Source of the DNA: Candidatus Sulfopaludibacter sp. SbA3
GTDB lineage: Bacteria > Acidobacteriota > Vicinamibacteria > Vicinamibacterales > UBA2999
NCBI GenBank assembly: GCA_945876205.1
Contig: CAMCNL010000001.1
Coordinates: 1-64,000, forward strand
Reading direction: 5' to 3'
DNA: 64,000 bases
Of this stretch, positions 17,515 through 27,014 are shown piece after piece. Position numbers and translations under genes: made by a program. The notes below the pieces were generated by a model. It was not told where the DNA came from, made no database searches, and saw nothing but the letters and a program-made list of their open reading frames with translations. Within the stretch, counting starts at the first letter, position 1. The number at the start of each line of letters is the position of its first letter.

Positions 17515-18848
17515 ATGGCAAATCTGAACCGCACCACGCGGCTCCAGAACGAGGACGCCGCACGCTCGGGGAGCGCGCCGCCGGCGAAGTCACCGGCGGT
17601 CGGCATCGACAACCTGTCGCGAACGAGATTCGCCTGCACTCTCACCCATCGGTTCGGCGACCAGTTGACGCCGAGCGTGAGCACGCGATCGCGGTACGGC
17701 AGGATTGCCTCCGCGCGTGGACCCGTCGACGGCAGGCCGGGGCCGCTGCTCGAGAGGCGAACCGCCTCGATTCGTGCCGCCAGTTCGACGGCACCCGCGC
17801 CGCCGCGGAACAGGGGACGCCGCGGTTCGTCCGCGCCGCCTTTGGCCTTACGCTCTCCCGTGACGACCCAGCCGCCCTGCGCATACCAGGCGTCGGCGCG
17901 CAGCGGCGGCAGATCGGTTTCGTCGATGCTCTGTCCGCGGCGCTCGCTCGTCAGGCGAACGAACTCCGACTGCACCGAGAAGGGACCTGGCCGCCAGCGC
18001 ATCTCGACACCGGCGCGGCTCCGCGTGCCCTGCACCGCGAGCCCCGGGCGGAAGAAGGGCTGGCCAAGCGCCGTGTCGACGCGAAGGTCGGCGATACCCG
18101 CGGAGACACGGCTCGACGTGTAGGCGATTCCGGCCTGCAGGTCCTTGAGCAGGAGCGATGTCGACGACCGGAATGGCTGCACCAGCAGGCGGCCGGCGGC
18201 CGTGCGTCCGCCAGAGACACGCACCGTGTCGTTGCCGCGTGCGTTGTCGCCATCATGGGCGAACATGCCCGCCTCGTACCGCAGAACGCCCGCGCGTCCG
18301 TGCACCATGACTCCGGGATCGCGGCCCGGTGACAGTTCCGCGGCGCGGGAGCGATAGACGAAATCGAGATTCGCCGAGCTCGTGTTCTCGTCGAGACCGA
18401 ACGGCAGCTTGAACTGCCCCGCCTGGATCCGCACACCGTTGAAGCGGTGATAGTCCACGTAGACGTCGCGCCACGGGCGCGCGTGGGCGAGCTCGCGCTC
18501 GACCTGGAAGTCGGCGACGCCGCCGATCTCGCCGCTGACGCCGATGCGGCGCCGCGCGATGTCGAAACGCGAGGTGTCAGTGTCTCGGAGCGAGGCCTCA
18601 GAGCGGCGCAGGTCGCCAGTCAGGCGCGCGCGGAAATCGATCCGCAGGAGATCGCCGTAGCGCAGCGAGGGACGGTTGTCCCACGAAAATTTCCACACCC
18701 GTTCGGAATTTGTCGCAGACGCGTGATCGTCGGCCTGCTGTGGCGGCGCCTCCTGCGCGAAGCTCAACTGGGGAAGAACCAGCATCACGGCGACGCTCAC
18801 CAGGGCCTTGCGGTTCACGCAACCTCGGTTAGAATTAGTCATTCCCAT
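17511..18848 (-). CDS. Outer membrane porin, OprP/OprO-like
   Basis: A 445-residue protein with a signal peptide (ALVSVAVMLVLPQLSFAQ), alternating hydrophobic/charged strands throughout, and an end of RVVRFRFAM, an aromatic C-terminal strand typical of outer membrane barrels. RIQAGQFKLPFGLDENTSS and FVYRSRAAELSPGRDPGVMV are hallmarks of phosphate-selective porin-like proteins. It would form a channel for anions or oligomers. It is the first gene of a two-gene operon with CotH. ATGs at 18848 and 18842 are both possible starts. Confidence 0.85.
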   Translation of the reverse strand: MGMTNSNRGCVNRKALVSVAVMLVLPQLSFAQEAPPQQADDHASATNSERVWKFSWDNRPSLRYGDLLRIDFRARLTGDLRRSEASLRDTDTSRFDIARRRIGVSGEIGGVADFQVERELAHARPWRDVYVDYHRFNGVRIQAGQFKLPFGLDENTSSANLDFVYRSRAAELSPGRDPGVMVHGRAGVLRYEAGMFAHDGDNARGNDTVRVSGGRTAAGRLLVQPFRSSTSLLLKDLQAGIAYTSSRVSAGIADLRVDTALGQPFFRPGLAVQGTRSRAGVEMRWRPGPFSVQSEFVRLTSERRGQSIDETDLPPLRADAWYAQGGWVVTGERKAKGGADEPRRPLFRGGAGAVELAARIEAVRLSSSGPGLPSTGPRAEAILPYRDRVLTLGVNWSPNRWVRVQANLVRDRLSMPTAGDFAGGALPERAASSFWSRVVRFRFAM

Positions 18849-18955
18849 TCAATAGATAAGGATCTGGCCTGACGACGCCTCATCAGTCTTGCGGGCGCAA
18901 TCCTCTGTGCGGCCCTCATCTGAACGTCACCGCGGCCGGTGGTGGTGCAACTGCA

Positions 18956-19888
18956 ATGCCCTTAGCACGCTCCCCACGCCGAGCTCGTCTCTTCGTCGTC
19001 GGGGCACTCGCCTGTACGGCCTGGTCATGCGGGGGCCGCGAGATGGGGTCGGTGAACCCGACCGCGCCTTCTCCTCTCACGGCACTGGTGCTGGCCTCTG
19101 AGGGTGGGTCGGCGGTGCTGGTGGGTGCCGGCGACATCGCTCAATGCGGTTCGCAGGGAGCGGAGAAAACCGCGAAGCTGCTCGACGGTATCTCGGGCAC
19201 CGTCTTCGCCGCCGGCGACAACGCCTACGGGGATGGCAGCGTCACGGACTATCGCGACTGCTATAACCCTTCGTGGGGGCGGCACCGCAGCCGGACGCGA
19301 CCCGTGCCTGGGAACCACGAGTACCAGACCCCCAATGCGGCAGGATACTTCGATTACTTCGGCGGCAGCGCCGGGCCAACCGGGCTCGGCTACTACGGCT
19401 ATACGCTCGGGTCGTGGCGCGTACTCGCGCTCAACAGCGAACTACCGGTAGGCGCCGGCTCACCCCAACTTCAGTGGGTGCGCGATCAGCTCACCAACGA
19501 TCCACACCGATGCACCGCGGTCTACTGGCACCGGCCGCTATTCAGCTCAGGCCGCAACGGCCCGAGTGCGGACATGCAGCCGCTATGGCGCCTGCTTTAC
19601 AGCCTGGGCGTGGACATCGTGATCAACGGCCACGATCACGTCTACGAGCGGTTCGCTCCGCAGACACCCGACGGACAACCCGATCCCGTCAAAGGCATTC
19701 GCCAGTTCACCGTCGGCACCGGCGGAGCGCCGTCGTCCGAGGTGGTGGCCAGGGCGGCTAACAGCGAGGTGGCCGCGAGCGTCTGGGGCGTCGCGTCGTT
19801 CACCCTGCAGAGCGACCGCTATACGTGGGCGTTCATCCCGGTCGAGGGCGAGGTGTTCAGAGACTCAGGCACGGGAATGTGCCACTGA
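18956..19888 (+). CDS. Exported metallophosphoesterase, probably a lipoprotein
   Basis: A 310-residue calcineurin-like phosphoesterase with the metal-site motifs GAGDIAQC, GDNAYGDG, PGNHEYQT and NGHDHVYER in order. An N-terminal segment ending AWSCGG suggests a lipoprotein cleavage site. The family hydrolyses phosphomonoesters or diesters, often as a purple acid phosphatase/PhoD relative. It stands alone on the plus strand, convergent with secreted copy 3. Confidence 0.87.
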   Translation: MPLARSPRRARLFVVGALACTAWSCGGREMGSVNPTAPSPLTALVLASEGGSAVLVGAGDIAQCGSQGAEKTAKLLDGISGTVFAAGDNAYGDGSVTDYRDCYNPSWGRHRSRTRPVPGNHEYQTPNAAGYFDYFGGSAGPTGLGYYGYTLGSWRVLALNSELPVGAGSPQLQWVRDQLTNDPHRCTAVYWHRPLFSSGRNGPSADMQPLWRLLYSLGVDIVINGHDHVYERFAPQTPDGQPDPVKGIRQFTVGTGGAPSSEVVARAANSEVAASVWGVASFTLQSDRYTWAFIPVEGEVFRDSGTGMCH

Positions 19889-19902
19889 GCGACCGAACGC
19901 AT

Positions 19903-20766
19903 CTATTTCTGTTCAGTCGCAGAGACTCCGGCGGCCGGCTCGGCGAATTCCTTGTTATATTTCGCGGTTTCCGTCGGCGAGCACTCCATCTCCCGGATGT
20001 CGAAGCTCGGCGGCTGCAGCCTCAGGCGCAGGCGATCGAGGGCGACCCACGGCCTGGTATAGAACGTCGGATCGGTGAGCGTCACCGTCAGCTCCAGATG
20101 GTCGCGATCGATGCGGCGGTACCGCTCCTCGACGCGAAGGTTGAAGCTGTGCGGCCGCCCCACGTTGTCGAGCCACGTGCGCTCATCAAGCCCGATCGTC
20201 TCGACGACGAAGGTGTAGTCGTCGGTCCATCGGCCTGCTGAATATCCCCACCACCGCGGCTCCAGGCCGTCATCGAGCTTGGGCAGCGCCCGGCCGTCGG
20301 TCCAGATGTTCCGCCACTTGTGGTTGAACTGATAGAGCACGAGCACTTGATTGGCGAGCTGGACGATCTGGCTCGTCCTGAAGTTGTGCAGCAGGATTCG
20401 CGGAAAGCCCTGCGGGTCGCACATCGGCACCGGGTCGTTCGACAACGCCGACGGCACCATTCGCACCCCCCACGCCGGCTTGTTCTTCATCCACGCCTCG
20501 AGACCTTCCGGGGTGAAGGGCAGTTCGTGTTCCGGCTTGCCATCAGACGGCATCGCCTTCGCGCCGGTCGCCTGGATGGCGTCACCCGGCCCGAGCGCCG
20601 GTTCCCAGATCCCCGACAGCTCGCGGCGCGGCGCCGGCGAAGGCTTCTCGTTGGGTCGATCGAAATCGTAAACCGCGCCAGGCACGCGCACCTGGGTGAA
20701 TGCGATTGATGAAGAGGCCAGCACCCCTGCGCACGCCAGGAGAGCGACCGCGACACCGTGTCTCAC
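19903..20766 (-). CDS. Secreted protein of the W/MDGR paralogue family, copy 3
   Basis: A 287-residue exported protein (signal MRHGVAVALLACAGVLASSS). Family marks are LSGIWEPALGPGD, CDPQGFPRILL, NIWTDGRALPKLDD, GYSAGRWTDDYTFVVETIG and LDERTWLDNVGRPHS. It starts with GTG at 20766, four bases inside the preceding DUF6152-like gene, showing translational coupling. Function unknown. Confidence 0.75.
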   Translation of the reverse strand: MRHGVAVALLACAGVLASSSIAFTQVRVPGAVYDFDRPNEKPSPAPRRELSGIWEPALGPGDAIQATGAKAMPSDGKPEHELPFTPEGLEAWMKNKPAWGVRMVPSALSNDPVPMCDPQGFPRILLHNFRTSQIVQLANQVLVLYQFNHKWRNIWTDGRALPKLDDGLEPRWWGYSAGRWTDDYTFVVETIGLDERTWLDNVGRPHSFNLRVEERYRRIDRDHLELTVTLTDPTFYTRPWVALDRLRLRLQPPSFDIREMECSPTETAKYNKEFAEPAAGVSATEQK

Positions 20767-21161
20767 AGGCGGGCCCCTTCACCCGGCACGGCCGGAGCGT
20801 CCTGCGTGCTGAGCGTCTTTCCGTCCGGAAAGACCACCTGCAGGACGCGGCCGACCGGGCTCCCGTTTTTCACCGGCTCGACGGTCACCGTGACGCGGTC
20901 GCCGGCCTTGAACGAATTCCTCGCCCAGCCGCGGTTGAACATGTCGGGTGGATTGCTGGTTTCGGCGATCCAGTGCTTGACGGTGCCGCTGGCGTCGGTC
21001 ACGTCGAACTTCAGGAAGCAGTGCGGGTTCGCCCAGGTCCACTCGACCACCGTGCCTTCCATCACCAGTTTCTTGCCGCTGTCGAAGGTGGCCGCCCCGT
21101 GATGCGCGGCAACGGGAGTAAGAAGAGTGAGAACGAACGCGATGGCCAGTACCTGTTTCAT
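20763..21161 (-). CDS. DUF6152-like small exported protein
   Basis: About 132 residues. After a signal peptide it has AHHGAATFDSGKKLVMEGTV, VEWTWANPHCFLKF, WIAETSNPP and a SFKAGDRVTVTVEP strand, the pattern I know from DUF6152 proteins: a small beta-barrel-like domain of unknown role. It is coupled to secreted copy 3. The ATG at 21161 fits the signal peptide better than the one at 21179. Confidence 0.75.
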   Translation of the reverse strand: MKQVLAIAFVLTLLTPVAAHHGAATFDSGKKLVMEGTVVEWTWANPHCFLKFDVTDASGTVKHWIAETSNPPDMFNRGWARNSFKAGDRVTVTVEPVKNGSPVGRVLQVVFPDGKTLSTQDAPAVPGEGARL

Positions 21162-21206
21162 GATGTGACTCGTATACATGGCGCCTGCAAAGCTGTCAAC
21201 CGAGGG

Positions 21207-21911
21207 CTAAGGCCGCAGCCGCGCCATGATCTTTCGCACGTATTCGCGGGTCTCGCCGTAGAGGGCGGTCTTACCGCTGGCGTAGCGCTGGGCGAATCCG
21301 GGGCCGGCGTTGTAGGCCACGAGCGCCAGCTCGATGCTGCCGAACGTCTTGAGCTGTTCGGCAAAGTACCTCACACCCCCTTCGATGTTCTGTTCGGGCA
21401 CGCGCGGATCGACACCCAGCTCCCGCGCGGTCGCCGGCATCAACTGCATGAGACCGATCGCGCCCGCGGTCGATCGCGCGGCGTGATTGAACATCGACTC
21501 GGCGCCGATGATGGCGCGCACGACCGACGAATCGACCTGGTGGAGATTCGCGTACCGATCGATCAGGGTGTCGAACTCAGTGAATGACGCGAACGGTATT
21601 TCCGGCGGCGGCGCAATGAGCGCGTTGCGGGCCGCCGTCGCGAGCATGTACTGGCTGTCGAGATAGTTGGCCGCCTCTTCGCGTCCTCGTCCGACCGCAA
21701 TCATCAGCGCCGCGTTATCGAGCGCCTTCTGACTGATACGTCCGCTGAGGATGTCCTCGGTCTCATGCGCGGAATACCCGAGCGCCAGCAACCGGTACTC
21801 CGCGTCGTCACGGGCGCTGTCGCGCGCGCTGATGTCCTGGGCCGTCGCCGGACTCAGGGAGCCGCCGAGGAGCGTCAGCAGGAGGACGGTGGAAGCGGAA
21901 ACCCGAGCCAT
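21207..21911 (-). CDS. Soluble lytic transglycosylase-like protein
   Basis: About 234 residues with a signal peptide. The C-terminal part is an SLT domain: IIGAESMFNHAARSTAGAIG carries the catalytic Glu (GAES), followed by GLMQLMPATARELG and VAYNAGPGFAQRY. It cleaves the glycan strand of peptidoglycan to give 1,6-anhydro ends. Starts at ATG 21911. It stands 207 bases downstream of pcaDC, likely with its own promoter. Confidence 0.9.
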   Translation of the reverse strand: MARVSASTVLLLTLLGGSLSPATAQDISARDSARDDAEYRLLALGYSAHETEDILSGRISQKALDNAALMIAVGRGREEAANYLDSQYMLATAARNALIAPPPEIPFASFTEFDTLIDRYANLHQVDSSVVRAIIGAESMFNHAARSTAGAIGLMQLMPATARELGVDPRVPEQNIEGGVRYFAEQLKTFGSIELALVAYNAGPGFAQRYASGKTALYGETREYVRKIMARLRP

Positions 21912-22118
21912 GGCACCTCCGTAATCGGCACCAGGACACGGAACTGTAGCCAAGAGATAGTTGACGTCATTAATTTGAAAGCGTAATTTCCCTCACCAAA
22001 AGCCCTCGTTGGCGTCATTTTGCCGAAAGGGACAGTTGTGGCCGACCTCTATCGCCAGGACATCGAGCGCTCGCGCAGTACGGCGGCGGATTGACAGCTC
22101 GGCTGGTACGCCGGGGCG

Positions 22119-23288
22119 TCAGCCCAGCTCGGCGAGGACTTTCGCGGCCACGCCCAGCGCGTGGTTCGCGGCGGGAACGCCGCAGTACACCGCCTGCTGG
22201 AGGATGACTTCCTTGATGTCGTCGGCGGTGAAGCCGCCGCTGACGAGGGCGGCGCGCACGTGCAGCGCGAACTCTTCCCACCGGCCCAGCGCCACCATCG
22301 TGCCGATGACGAGTACGCGGCGGGTCCGCTCATCGAGGCCAGGGCGCGTCCAGATCTCACCCCAGACATAGCGGGTAATCAGGTCCAGGAACTCGGCGTT
22401 GAGCGGCGTGGCGTTCTTGATCGAACGGTCGACGTGCGCATCGCCGAGGATGCGGCGGCGCATGCGCTCTCCGCCGGCGTGCGATGGCTCGTCGCGCGGG
22501 CCGCTCATCACCTGAAACACCGCCTCGCCATGCCGCGAGAAACTTTCCGCGCACTCGACGTTGGTGAGATGTGCGGCATTGAGCGTCAGGAGCGTCGAGC
22601 CGCGGATGGCGAACGAGATCGCTTCGGCGTCGGCCACCGTGGTCGACGTGTCCTGGTCGCCGGCGATGACCAGCGCGAAGCTGTGAATGCCCCCGATTTC
22701 GTCGCGAAGATCGGCGTCGCGCAGCGCCGCACAACACCCGACGTAACCGTCCGGATTGATCGACGCCACCATCTCCCGAAAGCGAGCGACGATCGCCGGC
22801 TCGCGTTCGCGGAACGCCGGCGAGAACCACGCCGGCGTGATCATGTCGCCGATCGCGGCCATCCCTTCACCGCGGACCTTGGCGATGCGCTCGGTCCACC
22901 GCTGCGCCGTGCCGACCCGAGCGGCGGTGTTCGCAATGACCAGCGACCGCACGCGCGCCGGCTGGCGCACGCCCAGCCACATCGCCGTCAGGCCGCCGAG
23001 CGAGATCCCGCAGACGTGCGCCGACTCGACGCCGGCGGCATCGAGCACCCTGATGGCGTCGTTCCCGAGATCGTCGAGGGTGTACTCGCCTGGCGGCACT
23101 CCGGATTGCCCGTGCCCGCGCGTGTCATAGCGGATGACCCGCAGCCGCGGCGACCAGGCGTCCGCCTGCGCGGACCACATGTCGAGCGTGGTGCCGAGCG
23201 AATTGATGAGCAGCACGGCGGGCGCGTCCTCAGGGCCATCGACACGGTAGTGGAGCCTCGCGGATCCGGCGCCGACGCTACCGTCCAT
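22119..23288 (-). CDS. pcaDC: Bifunctional 3-oxoadipate enol-lactonase/4-carboxymuconolactone decarboxylase
   Basis: A 389-residue fusion of two steps in protocatechuate degradation. The N-terminal part (about 1-250) is an alpha/beta hydrolase with nucleophile elbow GISLGG and LLINSLGTTLDMWSAQ. The C-terminal part (about 265-389) is a carboxymuconolactone decarboxylase domain (TRYVWGEIWTRPGLDERTR, HVRAAL, VAAKVLAEL). The fusion is known as PcaL/PcaDC. It overlaps pcaB by 11 bases. Confidence 0.9.
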   Translation of the reverse strand: MDGSVGAGSARLHYRVDGPEDAPAVLLINSLGTTLDMWSAQADAWSPRLRVIRYDTRGHGQSGVPPGEYTLDDLGNDAIRVLDAAGVESAHVCGISLGGLTAMWLGVRQPARVRSLVIANTAARVGTAQRWTERIAKVRGEGMAAIGDMITPAWFSPAFREREPAIVARFREMVASINPDGYVGCCAALRDADLRDEIGGIHSFALVIAGDQDTSTTVADAEAISFAIRGSTLLTLNAAHLTNVECAESFSRHGEAVFQVMSGPRDEPSHAGGERMRRRILGDAHVDRSIKNATPLNAEFLDLITRYVWGEIWTRPGLDERTRRVLVIGTMVALGRWEEFALHVRAALVSGGFTADDIKEVILQQAVYCGVPAANHALGVAAKVLAELG

Positions 23289-24633
23289 GCACGTTTCCCA
23301 CTCGCGCCAGGACGCGCTCCACGAACGTGCGGGCTTCTCCCAGGTACGAGTCAGGCGAGAGCAGCCGATCGATCTGGGCGCGCGTCATCCACGATGTCAC
23401 CGCCGGATCGGCAGCCAGCGCTTCGGCCAGCGGGATGCCGTCGATCCGGGCGCGCCGGCTCGCGGCACTCACCAACGCGTGCGCCTGGCTGCGCGCCATG
23501 TGCGTGCTGAGCGACACCGTGACGGCTTCCGCGAGCGCGAGGCCACGCGTGGCATTCAAGTTGGCTCGCATGCGGGCCTCGTCGATCCTGAGCGTCTCCA
23601 GCGCGTCGCCGATGGTGCGCGAGGCGCCCGCCGTCACGCGAATGAGCTCGGGCAGCGCCGTCCACTCCACCTGCCAGCCCCCCAGCCCGCGCTCGTGCTC
23701 CTGCGGCATCGCCGCAAGAATCGACGCGACCAGTCCCGGCGCACGCCCCGCGGCCGCGAGCGCCACCGACGCCCTCACCGGGTTCTGCTTCTGCGGCATT
23801 GACGACGACCCGCCCGCCAGGTCATCCGCCGCTTCGGCGACTTCGGTCTGCGCGAGCAGGCCGAGATCGCGCGCGATTTTTCCGAGCACGCCGCAGGTGA
23901 CGCCGAGCGCGCAGGCGAGCGTCGCGATCCGATCGCGGTGCGCATGCCACGGGACGTCGGGCGCTCGCAGCTCGAGGATCGCCGCGAGTCTCTCCGCGAC
24001 CTCCTCACCACGATCGCCGAGCGCGGCAAGCGTGCCAGCCGCGCCGCCGAACTGCAGCACGCGCGCCTGTTCCAGCGCGCCGGTGAGCGCGAGACGCTGG
24101 CGGTCCATCGCATCGAGCCACCCGGCCGCCTTCAATCCAAACGTGATCGGCGTCGCCTGCTGCAGCCACGTCCGGCCGGCCATCACCGTGTCGATATGCT
24201 CGCGCGCGTGCCTCGCCGCGGCGGCTTCCGCACGTTCGAGGTGACGCAGGATGACGGGGACGGCGGCGCGCACCTGCAGGACGAGACCGGTGTCAACGAT
24301 GTCCTGGCTGGTGGCGCCCCAGTGGACATGGCGTGACGCGTCCGGGTCGGAGGCGGCCACGATCCGCGTGAGCTGCCTGACGAGCGGGATGGCGAGATTC
24401 CCGGCCTCGGCGGCCTCGGACGTGATCAGCGCCGGGTCGAGCAACTCGGCTCGCGCGACGGCGCGAATCGCGGTGGCCGCGGAGCGGGGAATGATGTCGA
24501 GATGCGCTTCGGCATCGGCGAGCGCCGCTTCGACGTCGAGCATCGCCTGCAGGCGCGCCTGGTCCGACAGGCGAGCATCCGCCTCGGCGTCGCCGAAGAG
24601 CGCGGCGAACAGATCGGGAGCGGCATCAGGCAT
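23278..24633 (-). CDS. pcaB: 3-carboxy-cis,cis-muconate cycloisomerase
   Basis: A 451-residue member of the fumarase/aspartase superfamily: HWGATSQDIVDTGLVLQVR and the signature loop GGSSSMPQKQNPVRAS, whose serine region is catalytic. In the pathway it lactonises 3-carboxymuconate made by PcaGH. Its start overlaps pcaG by eight bases, and its stop overlaps pcaDC. Confidence 0.92.
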   Translation of the reverse strand: MPDAAPDLFAALFGDAEADARLSDQARLQAMLDVEAALADAEAHLDIIPRSAATAIRAVARAELLDPALITSEAAEAGNLAIPLVRQLTRIVAASDPDASRHVHWGATSQDIVDTGLVLQVRAAVPVILRHLERAEAAAARHAREHIDTVMAGRTWLQQATPITFGLKAAGWLDAMDRQRLALTGALEQARVLQFGGAAGTLAALGDRGEEVAERLAAILELRAPDVPWHAHRDRIATLACALGVTCGVLGKIARDLGLLAQTEVAEAADDLAGGSSSMPQKQNPVRASVALAAAGRAPGLVASILAAMPQEHERGLGGWQVEWTALPELIRVTAGASRTIGDALETLRIDEARMRANLNATRGLALAEAVTVSLSTHMARSQAHALVSAASRRARIDGIPLAEALAADPAVTSWMTRAQIDRLLSPDSYLGEARTFVERVLARVGNVHGR

Positions 24634-25183
24634 CGAAAAATGCCGTCTCGTCGCTACCCTGGAGACGAACGTCGAATTGGTAGACGCCAGGCGAGGTCGT
24701 GCGGGCGATCAGCGTGTGGCGCCGCGCCTCGGGCACCAGCTGCAGCACCGCGTCCCGCGCATTCGCCGCTTCGTCGTCGAAGTACAGCCGCGTAATGAAG
24801 CGCGTGAGGATCCCGCGTGCCATGACGCTGACCATGATGTGCGGCGCCTGGGGGTCGCCGCCGGGCAGGGCGATCGGTCCCGGCTTGATCGTGTCGAAGT
24901 GGAAGGCGCCGGCGGCGTCGGTGTGACGCCAGCCGTATCCATAGAACGTCGGATCGGCAGAGGCGCCGCGCGGATCCTCGGGATGCGCGTACCGTCCTTC
25001 CGCATCGGCCTGCCAGATCTCCACCAGGCCATCTGGAATCACCGTGCCCGCGCCGTCGTACAAGACGCCGTCGATCGCAATCCGCTGACCTGGTGTTTCC
25101 GACGTCACCATCACCAGTGGCACACGCCTGCGCAGAAAAATGTCGAAGTAGGGACCGACAGTCTGAAATGGGCTCACGCCCAC
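24626..25183 (-). CDS. pcaG: Protocatechuate 3,4-dioxygenase alpha subunit
   Basis: About 185 residues: FQTVGPYFDIFL, IDGVLYDGAGTVIPDGLVEI, WQADAEGRYAHPEDPRG and GYGWRHTDAAGAFHFDTIKP are typical of the alpha subunit, which supports ring cleavage but does not hold all iron ligands. It starts at GTG 25183, one base after the pcaH stop, with GGAG seven bases upstream; the frame is open further upstream, but that stretch lies in pcaH. Confidence 0.92.
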   Translation of the reverse strand: MGVSPFQTVGPYFDIFLRRRVPLVMVTSETPGQRIAIDGVLYDGAGTVIPDGLVEIWQADAEGRYAHPEDPRGASADPTFYGYGWRHTDAAGAFHFDTIKPGPIALPGGDPQAPHIMVSVMARGILTRFITRLYFDDEAANARDAVLQLVPEARRHTLIARTTSPGVYQFDVRLQGSDETAFFDA

Positions 25184-25184
25184 G

Positions 25185-25901
25185 CTACTTCTCCATCGGC
25201 GTGGCGTTGCGGCCGCGCAGGATGATGTCCCACCTGAATCCAAGCGCCCAGTCGGGCGACGTCAGGCCGATATCGAAGGCGGCGATCAGCCGCTGCCGCG
25301 CCTCGGGATCGGGGATGGAGTTGAAGATCGGATCGATCGGCTGCAAGGGATCACCGGGAAAGTACATCTGCGTGACCAGCCGCGTCAGGAAGCTCGGGCC
25401 AAACAGCGAGAAGTGAATGTGATTCGGGCGCCACGCGTTGTAGTGGTTGCCCCACGGATAGTGACCCGGCACGATCGTCACGAACCGGTACCAGCCCTCG
25501 CTGTCGGTGACCGTGCGCCCTGCTCCGGAGAAATTCGGATCGAGCGGCGCATCGTGCGCATCAATCTTGTGCGCGTAGCGGCCGGACGCATTCGCCTGCC
25601 AGATCTCCACGAGCGTGTCGGGCACCGGACGGCCGTCCTCGTCGCGCACGTGCCCTTCGAGAATCATCCGCTCGCCGATCGGCTGACCGGCATGCTGCCG
25701 CGTGAGATCGTGATCGAGCGGGCCGATGCGGTCGTACGGGAACACCGGCCCCGTCAGCTCAGACAGTGTCTGAGGAATGACGATGAGCGGCTCCTTCGGA
25801 TGCCGCAGCACCGTGCTTCGGTAGGCCGGGTCGGCCGGCGGATGCACGCCGGGGGGCACGCGCCGGTACGGGCCCGGCTTGATCGAGATGTCTTCCGCCA
25901 T
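25185..25901 (-). CDS. pcaH: Protocatechuate 3,4-dioxygenase beta subunit
   Basis: A 238-residue subunit with the Fe(III) site: tyrosines in GWYRFVTIVPGHYPWG and the two histidines in NHIHFSLFG. Other marks are PLIVIPQTLSELTGPVF and LVEIWQANASGRYAHKIDAH. It opens the ring of protocatechuate to 3-carboxy-cis,cis-muconate. It is second in the operon, one base after the NHL gene stop. Confidence 0.93.
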   Translation of the reverse strand: MAEDISIKPGPYRRVPPGVHPPADPAYRSTVLRHPKEPLIVIPQTLSELTGPVFPYDRIGPLDHDLTRQHAGQPIGERMILEGHVRDEDGRPVPDTLVEIWQANASGRYAHKIDAHDAPLDPNFSGAGRTVTDSEGWYRFVTIVPGHYPWGNHYNAWRPNHIHFSLFGPSFLTRLVTQMYFPGDPLQPIDPIFNSIPDPEARQRLIAAFDIGLTSPDWALGFRWDIILRGRNATPMEK

Positions 25902-25902
25902 C

Positions 25903-26964
25903 CTAGTTCCTGACGTACTTCGTCACGCCCCTGACGGTGGCTTCGGCGGTGTAGAGATTGCCGGCCGCGTCGCGCGCGATGCCCTCGCCCATCGCTCCCT
26001 CCGGAGCCTCCGTCTTATGCGGCGGCACGAACATCGTCACCTTGCCGTCTTTGAGATTGCCGATGCGGATCCCTTTGAGCCAGCCCGGATGCCGCCGGGC
26101 GTCGGATTCGGAGTCGGCCGCGTAGAGATTGTCGTCCTTGTCGATGGTGATGCCGCTGACGCGGCTGAACTCGCGGAATTCGGTGATGAACTTGCCGTCT
26201 TTATCGAGCACCTGGATGCGGTGATTGTGGCGGTCGGCGACGACCAGCCGTCCGCGTGAGTCCCACGCCATCGCGTGCGGCGTCCTGAACTCACCCGGCC
26301 CCGTTCCCGTCTTGCCGATCGTCTTGATGAACTTCCCGTTCTTGTCGAACACCGAGATGCGTCCAACGAGATTCGGGTCGAGGACGTCGGTGTGACTCTC
26401 CGACACATAGACATCGCCATTTGGCCCCGTCAGCACGTTGGTCGGATCGGTCAGCAGCTCCGGCGGATTTCCGGCCATCCCGGACTTGCCGAGCGTCATC
26501 AGCACCTTGCCCTCGGGACTGAATTTGACGACGAAGCTGCCCTTGTTCTTCTCGGCGGGAAAGGCCTTGATCTCGGCGTCGGTCGGGCGGCGTGAGTCGG
26601 CGACCCAGATGTTGCCGTCACGATCGACGTGCAGGCCGTGCGGCCACACGAACATGCCGGCACCGAACGCGGTCAGCCGCTTGCCGTTCTCATCGAACTT
26701 CTGGATCGGGTCGACCTTCGAGCCGACGCACCCCTGTCCCGTGCCGCATCGGTCGGCAACCCAGACGGACTTGCCGTCCTTGTCGATGGCCACGCCGTTG
26801 GCAGCGCCCCACGGCCGTCCTTCCGGCACAGTTCCCCAGTTGCGGATGACGCGATACGGATTGGCGCCGCTGTTGACCGGCTGCTGTTCCTGCGTCTGGA
26901 CCTGGACGGAAAGCAGCGCGACGACGGCGATAGATAAGACCTTCGATAATGCTGAAGTAGGCAT
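25903..26964 (-). CDS. Exported NHL-repeat beta-propeller protein, first gene of the pca operon
   Basis: About 353 residues, with a signal peptide (SIAVVALLSVQVQ) and repeated NHL blades: FDENGKRLTAFGAGMFVWPH, DRDGNIWVADS, KFSPEGKVLMTLGKSG, DKNGKFIKTIGKTGTGPGEF, DRHNHRIQVLDKDGKF and IDKDDNLYAADSES. Such propellers bind ligands or act as lactonase/lyase-like enzymes (peptidylamidoglycolate lyase relatives). One base from pcaH, so the exported protein is made with the protocatechuate enzymes. It may bind or process aromatic substrate outside the cytoplasm; that is inference. ATG at 26964 chosen. Confidence 0.8.
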   Translation of the reverse strand: MPTSALSKVLSIAVVALLSVQVQTQEQQPVNSGANPYRVIRNWGTVPEGRPWGAANGVAIDKDGKSVWVADRCGTGQGCVGSKVDPIQKFDENGKRLTAFGAGMFVWPHGLHVDRDGNIWVADSRRPTDAEIKAFPAEKNKGSFVVKFSPEGKVLMTLGKSGMAGNPPELLTDPTNVLTGPNGDVYVSESHTDVLDPNLVGRISVFDKNGKFIKTIGKTGTGPGEFRTPHAMAWDSRGRLVVADRHNHRIQVLDKDGKFITEFREFSRVSGITIDKDDNLYAADSESDARRHPGWLKGIRIGNLKDGKVTMFVPPHKTEAPEGAMGEGIARDAAGNLYTAEATVRGVTKYVRN

Positions 26965-27014
26965 TGCGAAGGCTAACCTACCACAGCGACCCCGCATAGA
27001 ATAGGCGCGCTTCG

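Noticed and set aside
22119-23510. Long plus-strand open frame across pcaDC
   Set aside because: Antisense shadow; the minus strand carries both enzyme domains with their active-site motifs.
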